Under the pieces are notes generated by a model. It was not told where the DNA came from. It did not search any database and was given only the letters and a program-made list of their open reading frames with translations. From positions 1 to 35,753 of IMG/VR virus record IMGVR_UViG_3300025889_000408: a stretch of DNA of 35,753 nucleotides, one strand, 5' to 3'. The DNA comes from a virus. Shown here in pieces: positions 35,271 to 35,753 of the stretch. Both the position numbers and the translations under genes were made by a program. Each line of letters starts with the position of its first letter. Position 1 is the stretch's first letter.

Positions 35271-35753
35271 AATTGCTTTAACTCCTAACGCTAGTGGAAC
35301 AGGTACGCTAACCATTGCTGCACCTAACACTAGCACTAATAGGACTATTACTTTGCCAGATGAAACTGGATCTATTATTACTACTGGATCTAGCGGTAAA
35401 GTAATTCCATCTGCAGCTTTACCTGCTGGTAGTGTTTTACAAGTTGTAAATTCTTGGTCAATGACTCAAGAATCTACTACGTCTACTAGCTTTGTTGCAT
35501 CTAGTTACATTAAAGCATCTATTACTCCATCTAGTGCATCTAGCAAAGTTTTTGTAATAGTAAACGGTGGTGGAGTTTATTCTCAAGTAAATGCTTCAAG
35601 ATTGTTTACTACTATTTATAGAGATGGCACTACAAATTTAGGGGATGCTAATTATGGATTAAGTAGACAACAAGTTAGCGCATCTTATGTTCAACCAATA
35701 TCTATTCATTTATTAGATTCGCCATCAACTACAAGTTCTACTGAATACAAAGT
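35263..35753 (+). CDS. Tail fibre tip protein, paralogue 2 (truncated by window edge)
   Basis: At least 163 residues, open at the right edge. It begins MSKIALTPNASGTGTLTIAA, a fibre module (NTSTNRTITLPDETGSIITT), then the neck SAALPAGSVLQVVNS and a head with ASITPSSASSKVFVIVNGGG and HLLDSPSTTSSTEYK. The neck and head echo the protein at 34369. The start overlaps the upstream stop by 8 nt. Its end is outside the window. Confidence 0.75.
   Translation, partial: MSKIALTPNASGTGTLTIAAPNTSTNRTITLPDETGSIITTGSSGKVIPSAALPAGSVLQVVNSWSMTQESTTSTSFVASSYIKASITPSSASSKVFVIVNGGGVYSQVNASRLFTTIYRDGTTNLGDANYGLSRQQVSASYVQPISIHLLDSPSTTSSTEYK

Noticed and set aside
1-35753. tRNA genes, integrase and phage RNA polymerase
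   Set aside because: I looked for these and saw none; their absence applies only to this window, since the genome continues beyond it.

Overview
This window is a large part of the genome of a lytic, podovirus-like (short-tailed) marine-type phage. The evidence is a T7-like replication set (primase-helicase, family A DNA polymerase, gp2.5-like SSB, 5'-3' exonuclease, PD-(D/E)XK nuclease), a podoviral head and tail set (TerS, TerL, portal, scaffold, coat, adaptor, nozzle-like protein, internal virion proteins) and an adenosylcobalamin-dependent (class II) ribonucleotide reductase. No phage RNA polymerase, integrase or repressor is visible. Gene content resembles the cobavirus/Zobellviridae-like phages and uncultured marine podoviruses; that placement is an inference from remembered gene content, not a search. 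The host is probably an AT-rich marine proteobacterium. The last gene runs off the right edge, so the window is not the whole genome.

Layout. (1) 1-11462, rightward: small basic proteins, a coiled-coil/TM protein and a u-spanin-like lipoprotein (lysis), then adaptor, nozzle-like protein, HxH collar-type fibre, three internal virion or ejection proteins, and a repeat-bearing virion protein ending in a GH24-like lysozyme. (2) 23093-11463, leftward: about a dozen small early genes, then primase-helicase, a nuclease, DNA polymerase, SSB, exonuclease, small overlapping genes, a phosphoesterase, class II RNR and a mini HExxH protein. The leftward and rightward blocks converge stop-to-stop with no gap at 11462/11463. 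(3) 23094-23921: a noncoding divergence region with a leftward promoter, short tandem repeats, a G-quadruplex motif and a rightward consensus promoter. (4) 23922-35753, rightward: packaging, portal, scaffold, coat, a terminator, a tiny pqqA-like gene, then a fibre/adhesin cluster.

Main discovery. Two 56-nt elements on the minus strand (22824-22879 and 22537-22592) are complete type I hammerhead ribozymes. They have CUGAUGA, stem II, GAAA, stem III, U-H cleavage site and identical stem I arms, with compensatory base changes between the copies. They flank one small early gene (22573-22803). Cleavage at both would release a 287-nt RNA carrying that complete ORF. Because both ribozymes share the same stem I, the ends of this RNA can re-pair into an intact hammerhead. 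This is the arrangement seen in satellite RNAs and retrozymes, and it suggests a self-excising and possibly circular phage mRNA.

Second discovery. A 23-residue gene (30023-30094) directly after the coat-protein terminator matches the PQQ precursor peptide PqqA, with Glu15 and Tyr19 in the canonical positions. No other pqq gene is present.

Regulation. Three nearly identical perfect sigma70 promoters (TTGACA, 17-bp spacer ending TGTGG, TATAAT) precede the tail, packaging and capsid blocks. This fits reliance on host RNA polymerase. A Fur-box-like palindrome lies upstream of the replication operon.
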